From IMG/VR virus record IMGVR_UViG_3300048916_000081, positions 1 through 28,431 of that record: DNA of 28,431 bases. One strand, 5' to 3'. Made by a program: the position numbers and the translations under genes. Within the stretch, counting starts at the first letter, position 1; every line of letters starts with the position of its first letter. This document shows, piece after piece, positions 27,833 to 28,431 of the stretch. This DNA is from a virus. The notes beneath the pieces were generated by a model. The model had not been told where the DNA came from and ran no database searches. It worked only from the letters and a program-made list of their open reading frames with translations.

Positions 27833-28431
27833 ACTTCCGCCGTCGGGCAAAGCAACGCTTGTCGGGATCGTCGGAACCGCCGTTGCGCTCGCGCTTGGCA
27901 TGGCCATTCCGGCAAACGAAAGCGGTCGCAGCGTTCGCGCCGAAGTCACAACCGACGGGCACCTTCAGCTAACCCATTTAAGCGGCAAGCAATACCTTCG
28001 CGCGTACCTTGACGTTGTGAATGTCGCAACGGCTTGCGATGGTTTGACGCGATATCAAGGTAAGCCGATCAAGGTCGGCGATCGGTTTACCGAAGCGCAA
28101 TGCGTATCGATGCTTGAAGCCGAGTTGACCGAAACCGCGCGCGGCGTCATGGCGTGTTCGCCGGGGCTGGCGCTATCTTCGAACTTGACAAGCGAAACCA
28201 TGCGGCAGGGGCCGCGCTTCGCTGCCGTATCGCTCGCGTACAACGTCGGCGTTCCGACCTATTGCAAGTCGACCGCTCGCGCTCGCTTCAACGCCGGGGC
28301 TTATCCCCAGGGCTGCGAAGCGGTCACTTGGTACAATCGCGCGGGCGGCGTAGTTAGCAAGGGATTAAGCGCGCGGCGCGCTCGCGAAGCGAATGTATGC
28401 CGCAATGGGCTAGGGGTTTTGTATGGTCGAC
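27819..28431 (+). CDS. Endolysin, GH24-like lysozyme, 3' end outside the window
   Basis: The first 204 residues are visible. An N-terminal hydrophobic segment (TLVGIVGTAVALALGMAI, about 13-30) is a likely signal or SAR anchor. The lysozyme domain shows YLDVVNVATACDG (Asp and Thr of the GH24 triad), then GDRFTEAQC, AVSLAYNVG, RFNAGAYPQGC and WYNRAGG. In T4-type lysozymes a catalytic Glu lies nine residues before the Asp; here that position is Gly in LSGKQYLRAYLD. Either another residue serves, or this subgroup uses a different arrangement. It cleaves peptidoglycan at lysis after release by the holin. The frame is open to the last base. Confidence 0.85.
   Translation, partial: MQRPELPPSGKATLVGIVGTAVALALGMAIPANESGRSVRAEVTTDGHLQLTHLSGKQYLRAYLDVVNVATACDGLTRYQGKPIKVGDRFTEAQCVSMLEAELTETARGVMACSPGLALSSNLTSETMRQGPRFAAVSLAYNVGVPTYCKSTARARFNAGAYPQGCEAVTWYNRAGGVVSKGLSARRAREANVCRNGLGVLYGR

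Noticed and set aside
1-28431. tRNA genes, CRISPR arrays, insertion sequences, integrase or attachment site
   Set aside because: I looked for cloverleaf-like segments, regular repeats and transposase or integrase motifs and found none that I can support.

Overview
The window is part of the genome of a tailed, siphovirus-like double-stranded DNA phage. It has tail genes, a complete replication and recombination set, a dense block of tiny accessory genes and a lysis cassette. It has no bacterial housekeeping genes, rRNA or tRNA. I see no integrase or CI-like repressor, which suggests a lytic phage, but only part of the genome is visible. The host is not encoded here. A BR0599-type tail protein, a tail-tip protein of the type seen with gene-transfer agents, an N-terminal IGHNGGP motif on the helicase and moderately high GC together suggest an alphaproteobacterial host (inference).

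Layout. (1) 1-5704, plus strand: the distal tail module, with a tail protein fragment, a BR0599/DUF2163 protein, a large tail-tip protein and a tail fibre. The 3' ends of the BR0599 and fibre genes are AT-richer, as expected of exchanged host-range modules. (2) 5732-14836, minus strand: one tightly packed replication/recombination operon. In transcription order it encodes a DUF7173-like protein, a small coiled-coil protein, a Sak4-like ATPase, a DUF669-type ssDNA-binding protein, a Cas4-like Fe-S nuclease, an SF2 helicase, two small proteins, a sliding-clamp-like protein with an SSB-like acidic tail, and a compact family-B DNA polymerase. Two strongly structured intercistronic elements interrupt it, at 12051-12157 and 14139-14187. 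(3) 14996-17577, plus strand: a small HTH protein and a PrimPol-ATPase, divergent from the operon. (4) 17569-17787: an AT-rich nested inverted repeat full of TTGTA/TACAA elements, a candidate replication origin. (5) 17908-27507, plus strand: about 30 very small genes. These include a Mom-like DNA-modification gene interrupted by a frameshift at a C7 tract, a Tad2/DUF2829-like anti-Thoeris candidate, a DUF3850 protein, a VRR-NUC nuclease, a MazG-like hydrolase and many short Cys-rich proteins. (6) 27617-28431: a holin and an endolysin cut by the window end.

How it works together. The minus operon plus the PrimPol supply priming, unwinding, synthesis with processivity, and recombination. The plus-strand small-gene block looks like an early or accessory region for taking over the host and evading defence. 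It is read from a repeated promoter (TTGAC[A/G]-17 bp-TATTCG), often placed directly after a UUCG-type terminator or overlapping the stop codon of the gene upstream. Many of its genes share the leader AAGGAACCGGGCAA before the ATG.

The observations most worth following are the Mom frameshift, the three-way-junction RNA that sequesters the ribosome binding site of the Fe-S nuclease, the TTGTA/TACAA palindrome, and the SSB-type tail on the clamp rather than on the SSB. All family assignments were made by eye from motifs, without database searches.
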